A stretch of DNA of 64,000 bases, taken from the NCBI GenBank assembly GCA_030532225.1, contig JAUNLQ010000006.1:1-64000 (forward strand), written 5' to 3'. A model generated the notes under the pieces. That model had not been told where the DNA came from and did not search any database. It saw only the letters and a program-made list of their open reading frames with translations. The stretch is from Bacillota bacterium. Its GTDB lineage: Bacteria; Bacillota; Clostridia; Tissierellales; Peptoniphilaceae. The translations under genes were made by a program, and so were the position numbers. Below, piece by piece: positions 8,532 to 19,400 of this stretch (its first letter is position 1; each line of letters starts with the position of its first letter).

Positions 8532-10412
8532 TTAATTTAAGTCTGTGCTTTCATCTGCTTGAGTATCTGCTAAGTCCTTTGTAAGTTCTTCTGTGTCCTT
8601 GTATTGGCCAGAAAATATGCTTTCAAATTCCTTACCTGTAATAGTTTCTCTTTCCATTAGTACATCAGCTATTTCTTTTAGCTTGTCTATATTAGATGAA
8701 ATTATTTCTTCACATTTTTTATAAGCTTGGTCAATAAGTTTGTGAACTTCACTATCGATTTGGGCTTGGATTTTTTCTGAATGGTCCCTAGGTTTGCCCA
8801 TGTCTCTTCCTACAAAGACATTGTCTTCGTCATTGCCATATTTTACAGCACCTAAAGATTCACTCATACCAAAGGTTTGGACCATAGATTTGGCAATATT
8901 AGTTGCCCTTTCTATATCATTTGAGGCTCCTGTAGAAATTTCCTTTAGAACCAAGGCTTCAGCTACCCTACCTCCCAACAAAGTTACTAATTCATTTTCT
9001 AAATAACTTTTAGTAATAAATTGGTCATCGTCCTTTGGAATATAAGCTGTAAAGCCACCTGCCCTGCCTCTTGGTATAATAGTTATTAAATCTACTGGGT
9101 CATAGTTAGGAAGTAACCTGGAAACTAAAGCATGGCCAGCTTCATGAACTGCAGTGATTCTCTTGTCTCTTTCTGATACAAGTCTGGATTTTTTTGCAGG
9201 TCCTGCTTGAACCTTTATTGAAGCTTCGTGAATATCTGCATCAGTTATAAACTTTCTATTGTTTCTAGCAGTTAAAAGGGCTGCTTCATTTATCATATTT
9301 TCCAAATCAGCTGGAGTAAAGCCAGGTGTTCTCTTGGCAATTTTGTTTAAATCCACATCTTCAGCCAAAGGCTTATTTTTAGTGTGAACTTTCAAAATAG
9401 CTTCTCTACCTCTAACATCAGGTACTCCAACATAAACAGTTCTATCAAAACGACCTGGTCGTAAAAGAGCTGGGTCTAAAATATCTGCCCTGTTAGTAGC
9501 TGCCATTATAATTATGCCTTCGTTTTTAGAAAAGCCGTCCATTTCAACTAAAAGTTGGTTAAGAGTTTGTTCTCTTTCGTCATGGCCACCGCCAAGGCCA
9601 GCTCCTCTTCTTCTACCTACAGCATCGATTTCGTCTATAAAAATAATAGCTGGAGCGTGTTTTTTAGCATTTTCAAAAAGATCTCTAACACGAGAAGCTC
9701 CAACACCAACAAACATTTCTACAAAGTCTGAACCAGAAATTGTAAAAAATGGCACCTTAGCTTCTCCAGCAACTGCCCTAGACAAATAAGTCTTACCAGT
9801 ACCTGGAGGACCAACCATTAATACACCAGTTGGAATTCTAGCTCCAACTTCAGTAAACTTCCTAGGATTTTTTAGAAAATCTACAATCTCCTCTAGCTCT
9901 TCTTTTTCTTCATTAAGACCAGCTACATCATCAAAGGTAATGTTTTTGGCCTTTTCGTCAGAATAGATTTTTGCATTTGATTTTCCAAAATTCATAGTCT
10001 TGTTGTTGCCACCTTGCATAGACTGCATAAAGAAAAACCAAATAAGTCCAAAGCCACCAATCATAAGAACTGTGGTGAAAATGTCCCTTTGCCAGGTGTT
10101 GTCCTTTACTTCTTTAAAGGAAATTTTAATATCACCATTTTCAAACTTATCAAAGTACTTGTCATAAAAACTAGACATAATATCAGGATCTACAACAGTC
10201 TTATAAGACTGACCATCTGCCTTTAAAAAATAAATAACAGAGCCCTGTTGATTTATTTCCTTTACTTGGTCTTGTTCAATTAATTGTATAAACTCTGTAT
10301 GGTCAACAGTATCTACCTTGTCTAAGGCGCTGTTGTTCAAGGATGTAAATCCATAATAAATTAGAACTAGAATAAGTAAATAAAAACCTAATCCAAATCT
10401 TCTATTTTTCAA
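8532..10412 (-). CDS. ftsH: ATP-dependent zinc metalloprotease FtsH
   Basis: Membrane-anchored AAA+ protease for quality control and regulated proteolysis. 626 aa: first membrane helix (9-25), short extracytoplasmic domain, second helix (about 110-131), AAA domain with Walker A GPPGTGKT (201-208), [11 protein letters not shown]alker B, second region of homology [19 protein letters not shown], then the M41 protease domain with zinc motif HEAGH (423-427). The start is a TTG codon: AGGAGG lies six bases upstream and no ATG is nearby in frame. Follows hpt closely. Confidence 0.96.
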   Translation of the reverse strand: MKNRRFGLGFYLLILVLIYYGFTSLNNSALDKVDTVDHTEFIQLIEQDQVKEINQQGSVIYFLKADGQSYKTVVDPDIMSSFYDKYFDKFENGDIKISFKEVKDNTWQRDIFTTVLMIGGFGLIWFFFMQSMQGGNNKTMNFGKSNAKIYSDEKAKNITFDDVAGLNEEKEELEEIVDFLKNPRKFTEVGARIPTGVLMVGPPGTGKTYLSRAVAGEAKVPFFTISGSDFVEMFVGVGASRVRDLFENAKKHAPAIIFIDEIDAVGRRRGAGLGGGHDEREQTLNQLLVEMDGFSKNEGIIIMAATNRADILDPALLRPGRFDRTVYVGVPDVRGREAILKVHTKNKPLAEDVDLNKIAKRTPGFTPADLENMINEAALLTARNNRKFITDADIHEASIKVQAGPAKKSRLVSERDKRITAVHEAGHALVSRLLPNYDPVDLITIIPRGRAGGFTAYIPKDDDQFITKSYLENELVTLLGGRVAEALVLKEISTGASNDIERATNIAKSMVQTFGMSESLGAVKYGNDEDNVFVGRDMGKPRDHSEKIQAQIDSEVHKLIDQAYKKCEEIISSNIDKLKEIADVLMERETITGKEFESIFSGQYKDTEELTKDLADTQADESTDLN

Positions 10413-10429
10413 ATTTTGCCTCCTCTTAG

Positions 10430-10969
10430 CTACCTATAAAGCTCTTCCTTCAAATAACCAACATAAGGAAGGTTTCTGTATTTTTCATTAAAATCTAAAC
10501 CATAACCAACTACAAAATAATCTGGAATTTCATAGCCTACATACTTAACATCCATATCAATTTTTCTGCGGTCAGGCTTATTTAAAAAGGATATAATTTC
10601 TATTGATCTTGCTCCTCTGGACTTTAAAAGCTCCACTACCCTAGATAGGGTTATACCAGTATCAATTATATCTTCTACAATTAATAAATCTCTGTCCTTT
10701 ACAGATGCATCAAGGTCTTTTAGAATTCTAACCTCACCTGATGATACAGTTGAAGCACCACCATAAGAAGAAACATCCATAAAATCTATTTCCAAATCTA
10801 GGTCAATTTCTTTTATAAGGTCAGTTAAAAATAAAACTCCACCCTTTAATAAACAAATACACACAAGATCCTTGTCCTTATAATCCTTAGTGACTTGTTC
10901 ACCTAGTTCTTTTACTCTTTTTGCTATAGTTTCTCTATCAAAAAGTATTTTCTCTATATCCTTATGCAT
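10430..10969 (-). CDS. hpt: Hypoxanthine phosphoribosyltransferase
   Basis: Purine-salvage enzyme converting hypoxanthine or guanine plus PRPP to IMP or GMP. 179 aa, typical. The PRPP-binding loop is [14 protein letters not shown], and DVSSYGG and [15 protein letters not shown] are further family motifs. Its start overlaps the 3' end of tilS by 8 bases, suggesting translational coupling; the tilS-hpt-ftsH order matches Bacillus. Confidence 0.95.
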   Translation of the reverse strand: MHKDIEKILFDRETIAKRVKELGEQVTKDYKDKDLVCICLLKGGVLFLTDLIKEIDLDLEIDFMDVSSYGGASTVSSGEVRILKDLDASVKDRDLLIVEDIIDTGITLSRVVELLKSRGARSIEIISFLNKPDRRKIDMDVKYVGYEIPDYFVVGYGLDFNEKYRNLPYVGYLKEELYR

Positions 10970-12335
10970 GATTTTCCTCCTCTTTCAATAAGCTAACTAA
11001 TATATATTTATTTGACTTTGAAATTTCTTTAATATATTGACTCTTTACTAAATCTATTACTGCAAAAATCTTTTCTTGGTCAGCTAAGACTAAATAAGAG
11101 TCTCTGTCTGCTCTATCTATTTTTTTATCAATAAAAACATCTTTTAATTTCTTAGTCCCATTTAAGCCTAAGGCCTTTATTTTGTCACCATTTCTTCTAG
11201 TCCTAATAAGAAGTGGACCCTTAATGGCTTCTACAGGCAAAGTAAAAAAATCTTTGCCCCTGGTGCTTTTATTGCTATATTCTATTTTAATTTGTAATTT
11301 GTCGTTAATAAAATTAATACCCTCTTTTAGCTCAATATAAAGAGCTAAATCAGTATTTTCTTCAGTTTTTTCAAAAATAAGATGGTCATAGGATTTTCTA
11401 ATCCTAAGATTTCCAATGTTGTCTATATATTTTCCACTTTCCTTGGAAAAAAGTTGGTCTATAATCAAAATATTTTTGTAGGAAATATCTGCTACAAAGC
11501 CAATTTTTTCTTGAAATATTTTTCTCAGTAACCTATACCTAGGCCCTTTGTCTAAATTTAAGTAGCCTTCAACATCTACTTGAATATTGCCAGATATTGT
11601 TTCTGAACAAAGTCTTTCAAAGTTTTGGTTAGTAATCTTTTCTAAATAAGCCGTTTCCACTTTGGCCAGACTTGATAGATTAAAAACTTGGTCTTCTATA
11701 GAATTTCCTAGGCTAGTTTCAATATAAGGGATAATCATATTTCTAATTTTGTTTCTATGATAAATATTTTCAAAATTAGTCTTGTCTTCTACATAGGGAA
11801 TATCCTTGGCTTTTATATAAGCTTCAATAGCAGGTCTTTTTATGTTTAAAATAGGCCTAATAATATTTCCTTCTTTGTATTCCATGCCCCTTAGTCCATC
11901 TAGGCCTGTACCTCTAAAAATTCTCATTAGTAGGGTCTCTACTTGGTCATTGAAATTGTGGGCTAGGGCTATTTTATTGGCCCCAGTTTTTTCCATAAGA
12001 CTAGAAAAAAATTCCTTTCTCAGTAGTCGCCCTGCTTCTTCAGCTGAAATCTTTTTCTCTTTAGCATAATCTTCCATAGAAGCTGACTTGGAAAAAAATT
12101 CTATACTTAAGTCCTGGCACCTTTTTCTACAAAAGTCTTCATCTGTTTCAGCTTCTGGTCTTACAAGGTGGTTAAGATGGGCTCCAATTAGTCTAAGCTT
12201 GTAGCTTTCTTTTATAGACACTAAAAGATCTAAGAGACAGGAAGAATCCATGCCTCCAGAAAATCCAACTATAATAGTATCGTTTTTTTCTATTAACTTG
12301 TGGTCTTTTATAGTATCTAAAAAAATTTGTCTCAT
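10962..12335 (-). CDS. tilS: tRNA(Ile)-lysidine synthetase
   Basis: Modifies C34 of the tRNA-Ile that reads AUA codons to lysidine. About 457 aa: N-terminal PP-loop ATPase domain with IIVGFSGGMDSS near residue 20-32, central NTD motifs (HNFNDQVETLLMRIFRGTGLDGLRG, quoted here in parts HNFNDQVET and RGTGLDGLRG), then a C-terminal domain. Start choice is unsettled: ATG 12335 gives the usual family length but has no visible ribosome-binding site; an in-frame GTG at 12368 has GAAGG eight bases upstream. A hairpin with a U-tract lies between the two (see 12344-12368). The 3' end overlaps hpt. Confidence 0.92.
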   Translation of the reverse strand: MRQIFLDTIKDHKLIEKNDTIIVGFSGGMDSSCLLDLLVSIKESYKLRLIGAHLNHLVRPEAETDEDFCRKRCQDLSIEFFSKSASMEDYAKEKKISAEEAGRLLRKEFFSSLMEKTGANKIALAHNFNDQVETLLMRIFRGTGLDGLRGMEYKEGNIIRPILNIKRPAIEAYIKAKDIPYVEDKTNFENIYHRNKIRNMIIPYIETSLGNSIEDQVFNLSSLAKVETAYLEKITNQNFERLCSETISGNIQVDVEGYLNLDKGPRYRLLRKIFQEKIGFVADISYKNILIIDQLFSKESGKYIDNIGNLRIRKSYDHLIFEKTEENTDLALYIELKEGINFINDKLQIKIEYSNKSTRGKDFFTLPVEAIKGPLLIRTRRNGDKIKALGLNGTKKLKDVFIDKKIDRADRDSYLVLADQEKIFAVIDLVKSQYIKEISKSNKYILVSLLKEEENHA

Positions 12336-12343
12336 ATTAATAT

Positions 12344-12368
12344 AAAAAGTGATAGAAAAATCTATCAC
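12344..12368 (-). terminator. Hairpin plus U-tract immediately before tilS
   Basis: Minus strand: GTGATAG, loop ATTTTT, CTATCAC, then five T. The form is that of a short intrinsic terminator or attenuator, ending about 8 nt before the tilS ATG at 12335. If the alternative GTG start at 12368 is used, the hairpin falls inside the coding sequence. The stem is only 7 bp and AT-rich, so it may be weak. Confidence 0.45.
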
Positions 12369-12381
12369 ATTTCTAGCCTTC

Positions 12382-12780
12382 TTATTGTTTTTTTCTCTTG
12401 TTATTTCTCTTATTTTCTCTAGCCCTGGCTTGCTGAAGTTTTTCATTACTTTGTTTCATGAAAAGTGATAGTTTTTCTTCAAAGCTAGGATCAAGATTTT
12501 TATTTTCCCCAAAGGGGTCAGAAAATTTTTCTTCCTTAGCTTCTTCTTTGGCAAGGGCCTGTTTTATAGAAAAGGCATACTTGCTATTTTCTTCTGAAAT
12601 AACTTTTACTTGGACTTCCTGGTCAAGACTAAGAACGTCTTCTACTTTTTTTACAAAGCTGTTTGACAATTCTGAAATATGTACTAAGCCCTCTGTACCT
12701 TCTTCTAGTCTTACAAAAGCCCCAAAATTTGTAATTTTTACAACCTTACCTGGCAGTATCTGTCCAATACTAATAGCCAT
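12382..12780 (-). CDS. yabR: S1 RNA-binding domain protein (YabR-like)
   Basis: Cytoplasmic RNA-binding protein of 132 aa. Residues 1-75 form one S1 domain (GQILPGKVVKITNFGAFVRL, LVHISELS), followed by a charged helical tail rich in Lys, Arg and Asn at the extreme C-terminus. Corresponds in sequence type and position to Bacillus YabR (general stress protein 13 family), lying between divIC and tilS. The exact RNA target is unknown. Confidence 0.88.
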   Translation of the reverse strand: MAISIGQILPGKVVKITNFGAFVRLEEGTEGLVHISELSNSFVKKVEDVLSLDQEVQVKVISEENSKYAFSIKQALAKEEAKEEKFSDPFGENKNLDPSFEEKLSLFMKQSNEKLQQARARENKRNNKRKKQ

Positions 12781-12800
12781 AAATCCTCCTAATCATTGTT

Positions 12801-13100
12801 TCAAGGACTTGTATAAGTATCTTTATCCTTGTCTATAAATATGATTTCCTTTGGCTTAACCATTTTGTACTCATCTCTAGCTATTTTTTCAACAAAGCTT
12901 AAAGAATCACTGTTTGCTATTTCGTTTTCAAGTTCTGAAATAGCTTGAGATAGATCTGTGAATGTTTGATTTTTTTCTAAAATCGTTTGTTCTAGGGCTG
13001 CAATTTCCTTGCTTTGGCTATAAAGTTTAAAGGAAAGTAGACCTAGGCTTAAGGCTATTAGAGGAAATATAATTTTTAATCCACTTTTACTATTTTTCAT
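12801..13100 (-). CDS. divIC: Septum-formation protein, DivIC/FtsB family
   Basis: Bitopic membrane protein of 99 aa: short cytoplasmic N-terminus, one transmembrane helix (about 9-26), extracytoplasmic coiled coil (about 28-65), then the family C-terminal stretch ARDEYKMVKPKEIIF. DivIC/FtsB works with FtsL and DivIB/FtsQ in the divisome. Identity is supported more by architecture and position (between rqcP and yabR, as in Bacillus) than by strong motifs. Confidence 0.85.
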   Translation of the reverse strand: MKNSKSGLKIIFPLIALSLGLLSFKLYSQSKEIAALEQTILEKNQTFTDLSQAISELENEIANSDSLSFVEKIARDEYKMVKPKEIIFIDKDKDTYTSP

Positions 13101-13117
13101 AAGCTTATGCTCCTAGA

Positions 13118-13360
13118 TCAGTTCAGTCTTTCATAAAGGTCTTCTGGCTTTGGATTAACTAGGTCCAGACCAGAGTTTATAACTTTGACCTTAATTTCTC
13201 TATTGGCAAAATTAATAGTTATTTGGTCCCCTTCTTGGACCCTATCAGAGGCCTTTGCTGGCTTTCCGTTAACAATAATCTTACCTGCATCACAAGCTTC
13301 CTTTGCAAGAGTTCTTCTCTTAATTAGTCTAGAAATTTTTAAAAATTTGTCTAATCTCAT
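13118..13360 (-). CDS. rqcP: S4-domain RNA-binding protein RqcP (YabO/HslR type)
   Basis: Protein of 80 aa consisting of a single S4 domain ([20 protein letters not shown], then [20 protein letters not shown]). In Bacillus the orthologue RqcP (YabO) binds stalled 50S subunits and helps RqcH add alanine tails in ribosome quality control. Length and position (upstream of divIC) match. The acting partner RqcH is not in this window. Confidence 0.9.
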   Translation of the reverse strand: MRLDKFLKISRLIKRRTLAKEACDAGKIIVNGKPAKASDRVQEGDQITINFANREIKVKVINSGLDLVNPKPEDLYERLN

Positions 13361-13378
13361 TGTCCTAAAATTTTAATT

Positions 13379-13404
13379 AAGGTACACCTAAAAAGATGTA
13401 CCTT
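13379..13404 (-). terminator. Hairpin downstream of hup
   Basis: Minus-strand stem AAGGTACA / TGTACCTT with a 10-nt loop, followed by AATTAAAATTTT rather than a clean U-run. It may end part of the hup transcripts, which would make hup more abundant than the genes behind it. Activity as a terminator is uncertain. Confidence 0.45.
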
Positions 13405-13415
13405 AAAGATCTTTC

Positions 13416-13694
13416 TTATTTGTTAACTAACTCTTTAAAGCCTTTTCCAGCTCTAAAAACAGGTGCCTTTGATGCTGGAATAGAAATCTTTTCTTCTGGG
13501 TTTCTTGGATTTCTACCTTCTCTAGCTTTTCTGTGTCTAACTTCAAAAGTTCCGAATCCTACTAATTGAACCTTATCACCGTCAGCTAGTGCTTCTTGTA
13601 CAGTTTCAATGAAGGCGTTAAGAGCCATTTCAGAGTCTTTTTTTGTCATTTGACTTTTTTCAGCGATTTGAGCTACCAATTCTTGTTTGTTCAT
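13416..13694 (-). CDS. hup: HU-family DNA-binding protein
   Basis: Nucleoid-associated DNA-bending protein, 92 aa, the typical HU length. The DNA-binding arm is visible as GFGTFEVRHRKAREGRNPRN, with the preceding PEEKI...PAFKAGK-like C-terminus (here PASKAPVFRAGKGFKELV). An AGGAGG site precedes the ATG. Placement between mazG and the S4-domain gene is common in clostridia, whereas Bacillus has hbs elsewhere. Confidence 0.97.
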   Translation of the reverse strand: MNKQELVAQIAEKSQMTKKDSEMALNAFIETVQEALADGDKVQLVGFGTFEVRHRKAREGRNPRNPEEKISIPASKAPVFRAGKGFKELVNK

Positions 13695-13728
13695 AATAAC
13701 CTCCTAAAATAATAAGTTTATATATAAA

Positions 13729-15159
13729 TTATATAACTTCCAACTTGTTTTTGGAAACTTGCCAAAACTCTTCCAGCTTGTCTTTTCCTATTTCTTTTAT
13801 ATCCAAGCCTTGGTCTTCAGCAAGGTCTTCCATAAATTTAAACCTAGCAATAAACTTGTGGCAGGCTGAAGTCAATAAAAGTTCAGCTTCATAACCTAAA
13901 TAATGACATAGATTAACTACAGTAAATAATAAATCACCAAGTTCTTCTTCTAGGTCTGTAGGTGAATTTAAGGCTCCTACAACTTCCCTGTATTCTTCTT
14001 TAACTTTTTCTAAAATTTCTTCTTTATTAGACCAATCAAAACCAATTCTAGTAACCTTGTCTATAATATCATAGGCCCACAAAGTTGATGGATTGCCTTT
14101 AGAGGAGTCTAATCTTTGCCAAAATTTATTAATATCTCTTGAAGAATATTTAATACTATCCCAATTTTGCAATACTTTGGACGATTTGTCAAGCTTAAAA
14201 TCACCAAATACATGAGGATGTCTGTAAATTAATTTGCTATTAATGGAATTTATTACATCATTAATAGAAAAGTCTCCATTTTCATAAGCAATTTGGGCAT
14301 GTAAACTTACCTGGAACAAAAGGTCTCCTAGCTCCTCACAAAGATTGTCTAAATCATTGTTATTAATGGCATAAACTGCCTCGTAAGCTTCTTCTAAAAG
14401 GTCTTGTCTTAAATCTTCATGGGTCTTTTCCATGTCCCAAGGACAACCCTCTGGTCCTCGCAAAATATCTGTAGTCTGTAAAAGATCAGAAAAAGTATAT
14501 CTTTCTTGGTCTGCTTTATAGACTAAAAGCGAGGTCTGGTGGTTAGGAATAATTTTTCGTTGATAATTTTCTAGCCTGTCTGTATAAATTTCCTGGCTAT
14601 CAAGTCCTCCATTTTTTATTAGAGAAAACTTTGCAGAAGAAGGATAAGAGTCTAATAATTTTAAAATTAATTCGTCTAAAATATATTCATGGTCAATTTC
14701 TTGGATTAATAAATCTAAACTATAGTCAATGTTATGAATACTTACATCCTTGGCTGCCAAAGTTCTATAGCCACTTGTTATATGTTTTAGGCTAGCAAAA
14801 ACCACATCTGCAGCTGACTGGTTGTTTATGAAATCAAGATCCAGGCCTTTTTCTATCATAAGACTTACTGCCCTTTCTAAAACAAAGGGAGAGCCTGGAA
14901 CTAAATAAATAAGATCTTCTTTTTCAGCTTCTTTTTCAAGAAAGGATGCAATTTTTTCGTCTACCCTTTCAAGGTCCTCTTCTTCTTCATAAAAAGAGTC
15001 AAGGGAAAATAAATCAAAATCTGCCTGTAAATCTTTTGCTGCCTCATGGGCTTTTGTTCTAAGAAAAATTTTTTTCTTGGTCCTAAGTTCAGCTAAAATC
15101 TTTTCAGAAATTGCTGAAAGATCTGTTGAGCCTAGGCCAATAACAAGTATCTGTCCCAT
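13729..15159 (-). CDS. mazG: MazG-type nucleotide pyrophosphohydrolase fused to a tetrapyrrole-methylase-like domain (YabN)
   Basis: Two-domain protein of 476 aa as in Bacillus YabN. Residues 1 to about 215 resemble the TP-methylase fold (ILVIGLGSTDLS, LVPGSPFVLERA), and about 225-476 hold two MazG repeats with the metal-binding EExxE and ExxD motifs (EEAYEAVYAINNNDLDNLCEELGD read in parts: LLEEAYEAV, CEELGDLLFQV; later EELGDLLFTVV). MazG hydrolyses nucleoside triphosphates to monophosphates plus pyrophosphate, thought to clean the nucleotide pool. The start is the ATG at 15159 with GAGGTGG upstream. Confidence 0.92.
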   Translation of the reverse strand: MGQILVIGLGSTDLSAISEKILAELRTKKKIFLRTKAHEAAKDLQADFDLFSLDSFYEEEEDLERVDEKIASFLEKEAEKEDLIYLVPGSPFVLERAVSLMIEKGLDLDFINNQSAADVVFASLKHITSGYRTLAAKDVSIHNIDYSLDLLIQEIDHEYILDELILKLLDSYPSSAKFSLIKNGGLDSQEIYTDRLENYQRKIIPNHQTSLLVYKADQERYTFSDLLQTTDILRGPEGCPWDMEKTHEDLRQDLLEEAYEAVYAINNNDLDNLCEELGDLLFQVSLHAQIAYENGDFSINDVINSINSKLIYRHPHVFGDFKLDKSSKVLQNWDSIKYSSRDINKFWQRLDSSKGNPSTLWAYDIIDKVTRIGFDWSNKEEILEKVKEEYREVVGALNSPTDLEEELGDLLFTVVNLCHYLGYEAELLLTSACHKFIARFKFMEDLAEDQGLDIKEIGKDKLEEFWQVSKNKLEVI

Positions 15160-15300
15160 TTGCCACCTCAAATTAATTTTACATAATTTTATCCTGTTTG
15201 TCTAGGGAAAATGGCAAATTATAATGATTTTAAGGGCTTTTGTCCTGTTTTTCAAAAAATTCTCTTAGATTATCCTAAAAATTTTTCTTTTCCAGGCTAC

Positions 15301-15332
15301 AAAAAAACCACCAGGAATTTTTCCCAGTGGTT
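15301..15332 (-). terminator. Terminator of prsA
   Basis: Minus-strand hairpin AACCACTGGG / CCTGGTGGTT with a short A/T loop, followed by seven T, directly after the prsA stop at 15340. It separates prsA from mazG. Confidence 0.85.
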
Positions 15333-15339
15333 AAATTTT

Positions 15340-16416
15340 TTAGTTATCTTTCTTTTCTGCTTCTGTTTCTTGGTCAGTATTTTCTTCTGTACTGCCTTCT
15401 ACATTTTCTTCTGTGCCTTTTTCTTCACTTGCATTTTCTTCTGCAGCTTTTTCAGCTTCAAGTTTTTCTTTTATTGATTCTGGTTCGTTGGCTACGTCAT
15501 ATACTTTTTTGATTTTAGCCTTTTTCTCTAATTCTGCCATTTCTTCATCAAATTTTTGGCCTCTTAGTGCTTGTTCAACTTCTTCTGAAAAGTCTTCAAG
15601 AGTTGTTTTTTCACCTGTCACTTCTATTATGTGGTAACCAAAATCTGTTTTTATAGGATCAGAAATATCTCCAACATTAGCTGCAAATACAAAGTCATTA
15701 AATTCAGCAACCATTGTTCCTTGTGAGAAATATCCAAGATCTCCACCTTGGGCTGCTGAGCCTGGGTCTTGAGAAAGTTCCTTGGCTAGTTCTCCAAAGT
15801 CTTCACCGTCTTCTAGTCTTTTTATAACATTTTTAGCTTCTTCTTCTGTTTCAACTAAAATGTGTCTAGCTGATCTTTGGTTAAAGTTTTCTTTGTTTTC
15901 TTCAAAGTAGCTTTCTTTTTCTTCTAAGCTAATTTCATAGCCTTCCATTTTAACTTTTCTAAATTCATTTATAGCAGTATGTTCTTTGAAGATGTTTTTG
16001 TATTCTTCTTCTGTTAGGCCTAGTAATTTTAAGTTTTCTTGGAAAGCTTCTTCTCCAAGCATTTCTTTTTCCATCTTAATTTGTTCATCTACCATGGCTT
16101 CTATATCGCCTAGGTCTTCACCTTCAGTTTGGTTTAAGATTACTTGGTTAGAGATTAGAGAATTTAAAATATTTTCTCTTAGTAGTTCTCCATAAGATCT
16201 TTCAAGTTTGTCTACTGGTTGATTAAAACCTTCTTCTCCAAGTTGAGCAACTATTCTAGGTCTTTCTATACCATAATATAGGTCGAAATGTTTTTGTGGA
16301 ATTTCTACTCCATCTACTATTGCTGCTACTCCGTCTTTTTCTCCCTTGCCTCCACTACATGCTGTTAGGGCAAGAGCTAAAACTAAAATTAATAATAAAC
16401 TTTTTATTCTTTTCAT
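15340..16416 (-). CDS. prsA: PrsA-like foldase lipoprotein (parvulin peptidyl-prolyl isomerase)
   Basis: Surface lipoprotein of 358 aa assisting folding of exported proteins. Signal peptide (1-19) with lipobox LTAC, Cys20. SurA/PrsA N-terminal helical region (about 35-175) and a parvulin rotamase domain (about 178-275) with [30 protein letters not shown] and [12 protein letters not shown]. The C-terminal 45 residues are a highly acidic Glu/Asn/Lys tail, longer than in most PrsA proteins. It has its own promoter inside the mfd-prsA gap and a terminator. Bacillus has spoVT at the matching place downstream of mfd; none is seen here. Confidence 0.92.
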   Translation of the reverse strand: MKRIKSLLLILVLALALTACSGGKGEKDGVAAIVDGVEIPQKHFDLYYGIERPRIVAQLGEEGFNQPVDKLERSYGELLRENILNSLISNQVILNQTEGEDLGDIEAMVDEQIKMEKEMLGEEAFQENLKLLGLTEEEYKNIFKEHTAINEFRKVKMEGYEISLEEKESYFEENKENFNQRSARHILVETEEEAKNVIKRLEDGEDFGELAKELSQDPGSAAQGGDLGYFSQGTMVAEFNDFVFAANVGDISDPIKTDFGYHIIEVTGEKTTLEDFSEEVEQALRGQKFDEEMAELEKKAKIKKVYDVANEPESIKEKLEAEKAAEENASEEKGTEENVEGSTEENTDQETEAEKKDN

Positions 16417-16443
16417 GTAACTCTCCTTTTTAAAACACTAATT

Positions 16444-16473
16444 ATTATAACATGTTTTTCTAATTATTGGCAA
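16444..16473 (-). promoter_or_regulatory. Promoter of prsA
   Basis: Minus strand: -35 TTGCCA (16468-16473), 18-nt spacer, consensus -10 TATAAT (16444-16449), 28 bases before the prsA ATG, with AAGGAGAG as ribosome-binding site. prsA is therefore expressed apart from mfd. Confidence 0.7.
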
Positions 16474-16487
16474 TTTTCACATAATAA

Positions 16488-19400
16488 TCAGACAATATTT
16501 GCTAATAAATCTTTTAATTCCTCTAAAGGATACTTGCCTGGCCTATAGTCAATATAGCTTTGGCCTTTGCAATTAAAGGAAATCTTATTTGAAAAAATTG
16601 CTATTAAATTGTTCAAAGATCTAAGATCCAAATCTAAGCCTGCTTTAAACTTAAGCCTAATTTTTTTAGAGTCACCACTTATCATCTCAATGCCTTTTTG
16701 GTTGGCTATAAATTTTATTTGAGATATGTCTATTAGGTTGGATGTGGCTTCTGGCAGGTCACCATATCTGTCTATGGCTTCTGCTATTAGGTCTGAATAG
16801 TCTTCGTCATTTTCTATTAGGGAAATCTTCTTATAAAATTCCAGCCTTTGTTTTTGGTCTTCTATATAGGATTCTGGTATATGGGCTTCAATGTTTAGAT
16901 CTATGGTAGTTTCGTTTATATCTTGGACTTCTTCTCCCTTTAGTTTTTTCATTGCATCTTCTAAAAGGCTAAGATAAAGATCATAGCCAATATTGTCTAT
17001 ATGACCATGCTGTTGGGCTGACAGTATGTTTCCTGCTCCACGAATTTCCAAGTCTCTCATGGCAATTTTATAACCTGAGCCAAATTCTGTGTATTCCTTT
17101 ATTGCTGTTAGTCTTTTTTCTGATACTTCACTTAGCTGTTTGTCCCTTGGATAGGTTAAATAAGCATAGGCTACCCTGTTGGACCTGCCAACCCTACCTC
17201 TTAGCTGATAAAGCTGAGATAGGCCAAATCTATCTGCGTTGTTTATTATTATTGTATTTACATTTGGTATGTCCAAGCCAGTTTCAATAATTGTTGTACA
17301 CACTAAAACATCTGCTTCTTTTTCTAAAAAGCTCATCATAGCATCTTCCAAGGCTCTTTCTGTCATTTGGCCATGGGCAACTAAGAAGCTAGCTTCTGGC
17401 ACAAGTTCTTGTAATTCTAAGGCTATCTTGTCTATGTCTGAAACTCTATTGTGGAGAAAATAAACCTGGCCCTGTCTGTCAATTTCCCTTAGTATGGCTT
17501 CTCTTATCATAGAAGGATTATATTCTGCCAAATAGGTTTGGATAGGAAACCTTTCTTCTGGAGGCTCGTCTATTAAAGACATATTCCTTATGCCAATCAT
17601 AGACATTTGTAAAGTTCTTGGTATAGGAGTTGCAGTTAAGGTTAGGGTGTCTACATTTTCCTTAAGCATTTTTAAGGTCTCCTTGTGCCTTACTCCAAAT
17701 CTTTGTTCCTCATCTATTATTAAAAGGCCTAAGTCTTTGAAAACTACGTCTTTAGAAAGGAGCCTGTGAGTACCTACTACTATGTCTAAGGAGCCATTTC
17801 TTAGTTTCTTAATATCATCATTTATCTGTCCCTTTGTCCTAAATCTAGACAAGAGTCCTATGGTAACTGGAAAGTCTCTAAATCTTTCTACCATAGTGTT
17901 GTAGTGCTGTTGGGCAAGTATTGTTGTAGGAACTAAAATAGCCACCTGCTTGCCATCCATTACTGCCTTAAAGGCTGCCCTTAAGGCAACTTCAGTTTTC
18001 CCGTAGCCTACATCTGCACAAAGAAGCCTGTCCATTGGAGCCTTCTTTTCCATATCGTCTTTGATTTCCCTGCTGGCTTCTAGTTGGCCTTGGGTCTCTT
18101 CATAAGGAAAAGCGTCTTCAAATTCTCCCTGCCACAGGCTATCTTCAGAAAATTGAAAGCCTTCTTTGGCCTGTCTTGCTGCATATAATTTTATAAGCTC
18201 ATCTGCCATATCATCAATGGATTTTTTGGCCTTAAGCTTGGTCTTGGTCCACTCTACAGAATTTAGTTTGTTAACCTTGGGCTTTTTGTCTCCAGTACCT
18301 ATATACTTATGGATCATGCCTAGTTGGTCTGTTGGAATATAAAGTCTGTCTGCTCCCCTGTATTGGATTAGTATATAGTCTCTAGTAACTCCCTGGACTT
18401 CCAGCTTGTGAGTACCTTGATAAATACCAACTCCATTGTTTTCGTGGACCACATAGTCTCCAAGAGCTATGTCTGCAAAGTCTGTTATAGCATCTTCTTT
18501 TCTTTTCTTTTTTCTAGATGGTTTTTTCTTTTTTAGTCCAGAGCCATAAATTTCCCTTTGGTTCATTAAGGTAAATTTCAGGTCTGAATACTCAAAACCA
18601 TGTCTTAGGGATAGGTCTGATAAAAGGATTTGGGAAGAGGAAATGCTTTGGTCCAAAGTCTCTGCAAGGCTAGCTTTTATACCAAGACCTGTTAAGTTTA
18701 GATCTAGTCTTTTTAGTCTTTGTTGGTCTCCTGCTAAAATGGCGATTTTATAGCCCCTATACAAATATCTTTCAATTTCTTCTTTGAAAATATCCATTCT
18801 GCCATTGTAAGAGGTTACAGCCTTCATATGGAAGTTAAAAATTGCTTCTGGCTTAAAGTGCTTGTTGTCTCTTAAAATATTAGAAAATGTAAGCTTGGTC
18901 CTGTCTTTTATTTTTTCTATAATTTGGTCATAAGAAAAAAATGAGTTTTCATGGCCTGGCAAAACTTCTCCTGCCATTAAAAGGTCAGAAAATCTATTGG
19001 CAAAATCCTTGCTTTCTTCTAGATTGGCCTCGTCAATTCTTCTAGGTTCATCTATAAAGAAAAGTGTGTCTGCATCTGTGTAGTCTAAAATAGAGGCTAG
19101 CTTATTTTGGTCTATATAGGCCAAGACTAGGTCTAAGTTTTTTATAAAAAGTTTGTTTTCTAATCTGTCTACTAGCTCAGAAAATTTGTCTTTAAGTCTT
19201 AGTAGAACTTGGTCATCTTTTATTTTGCTCTTGTTTAAGTCTTTATTCAGACCTTCTATTGCCTTAAGCCTATCTTCATTGCTAAGTATATTCTCCCTGG
19301 CTACTGGTATAGAAATTTCTTCTAAGTTTTCTATAGATCTTTGGCTTAGTACATCAAAGGTCCTTATTGAATCTACTTCGTCATCGAAAAGTTCTATTCT

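Noticed and set aside
15176..15204. Promoter-like TAGACA-17-TAAAAT before mazG
   Set aside because: The implied transcription start would fall on the ribosome-binding site itself, leaving almost no leader; I do not count it as a promoter.
15211..15512. Plus-strand open frames of 60-90 codons rich in Phe, Cys and Leu
   Set aside because: They are the complement of the Glu/Lys-rich tail of PrsA and its terminator; no ribosome-binding site and low-complexity composition.
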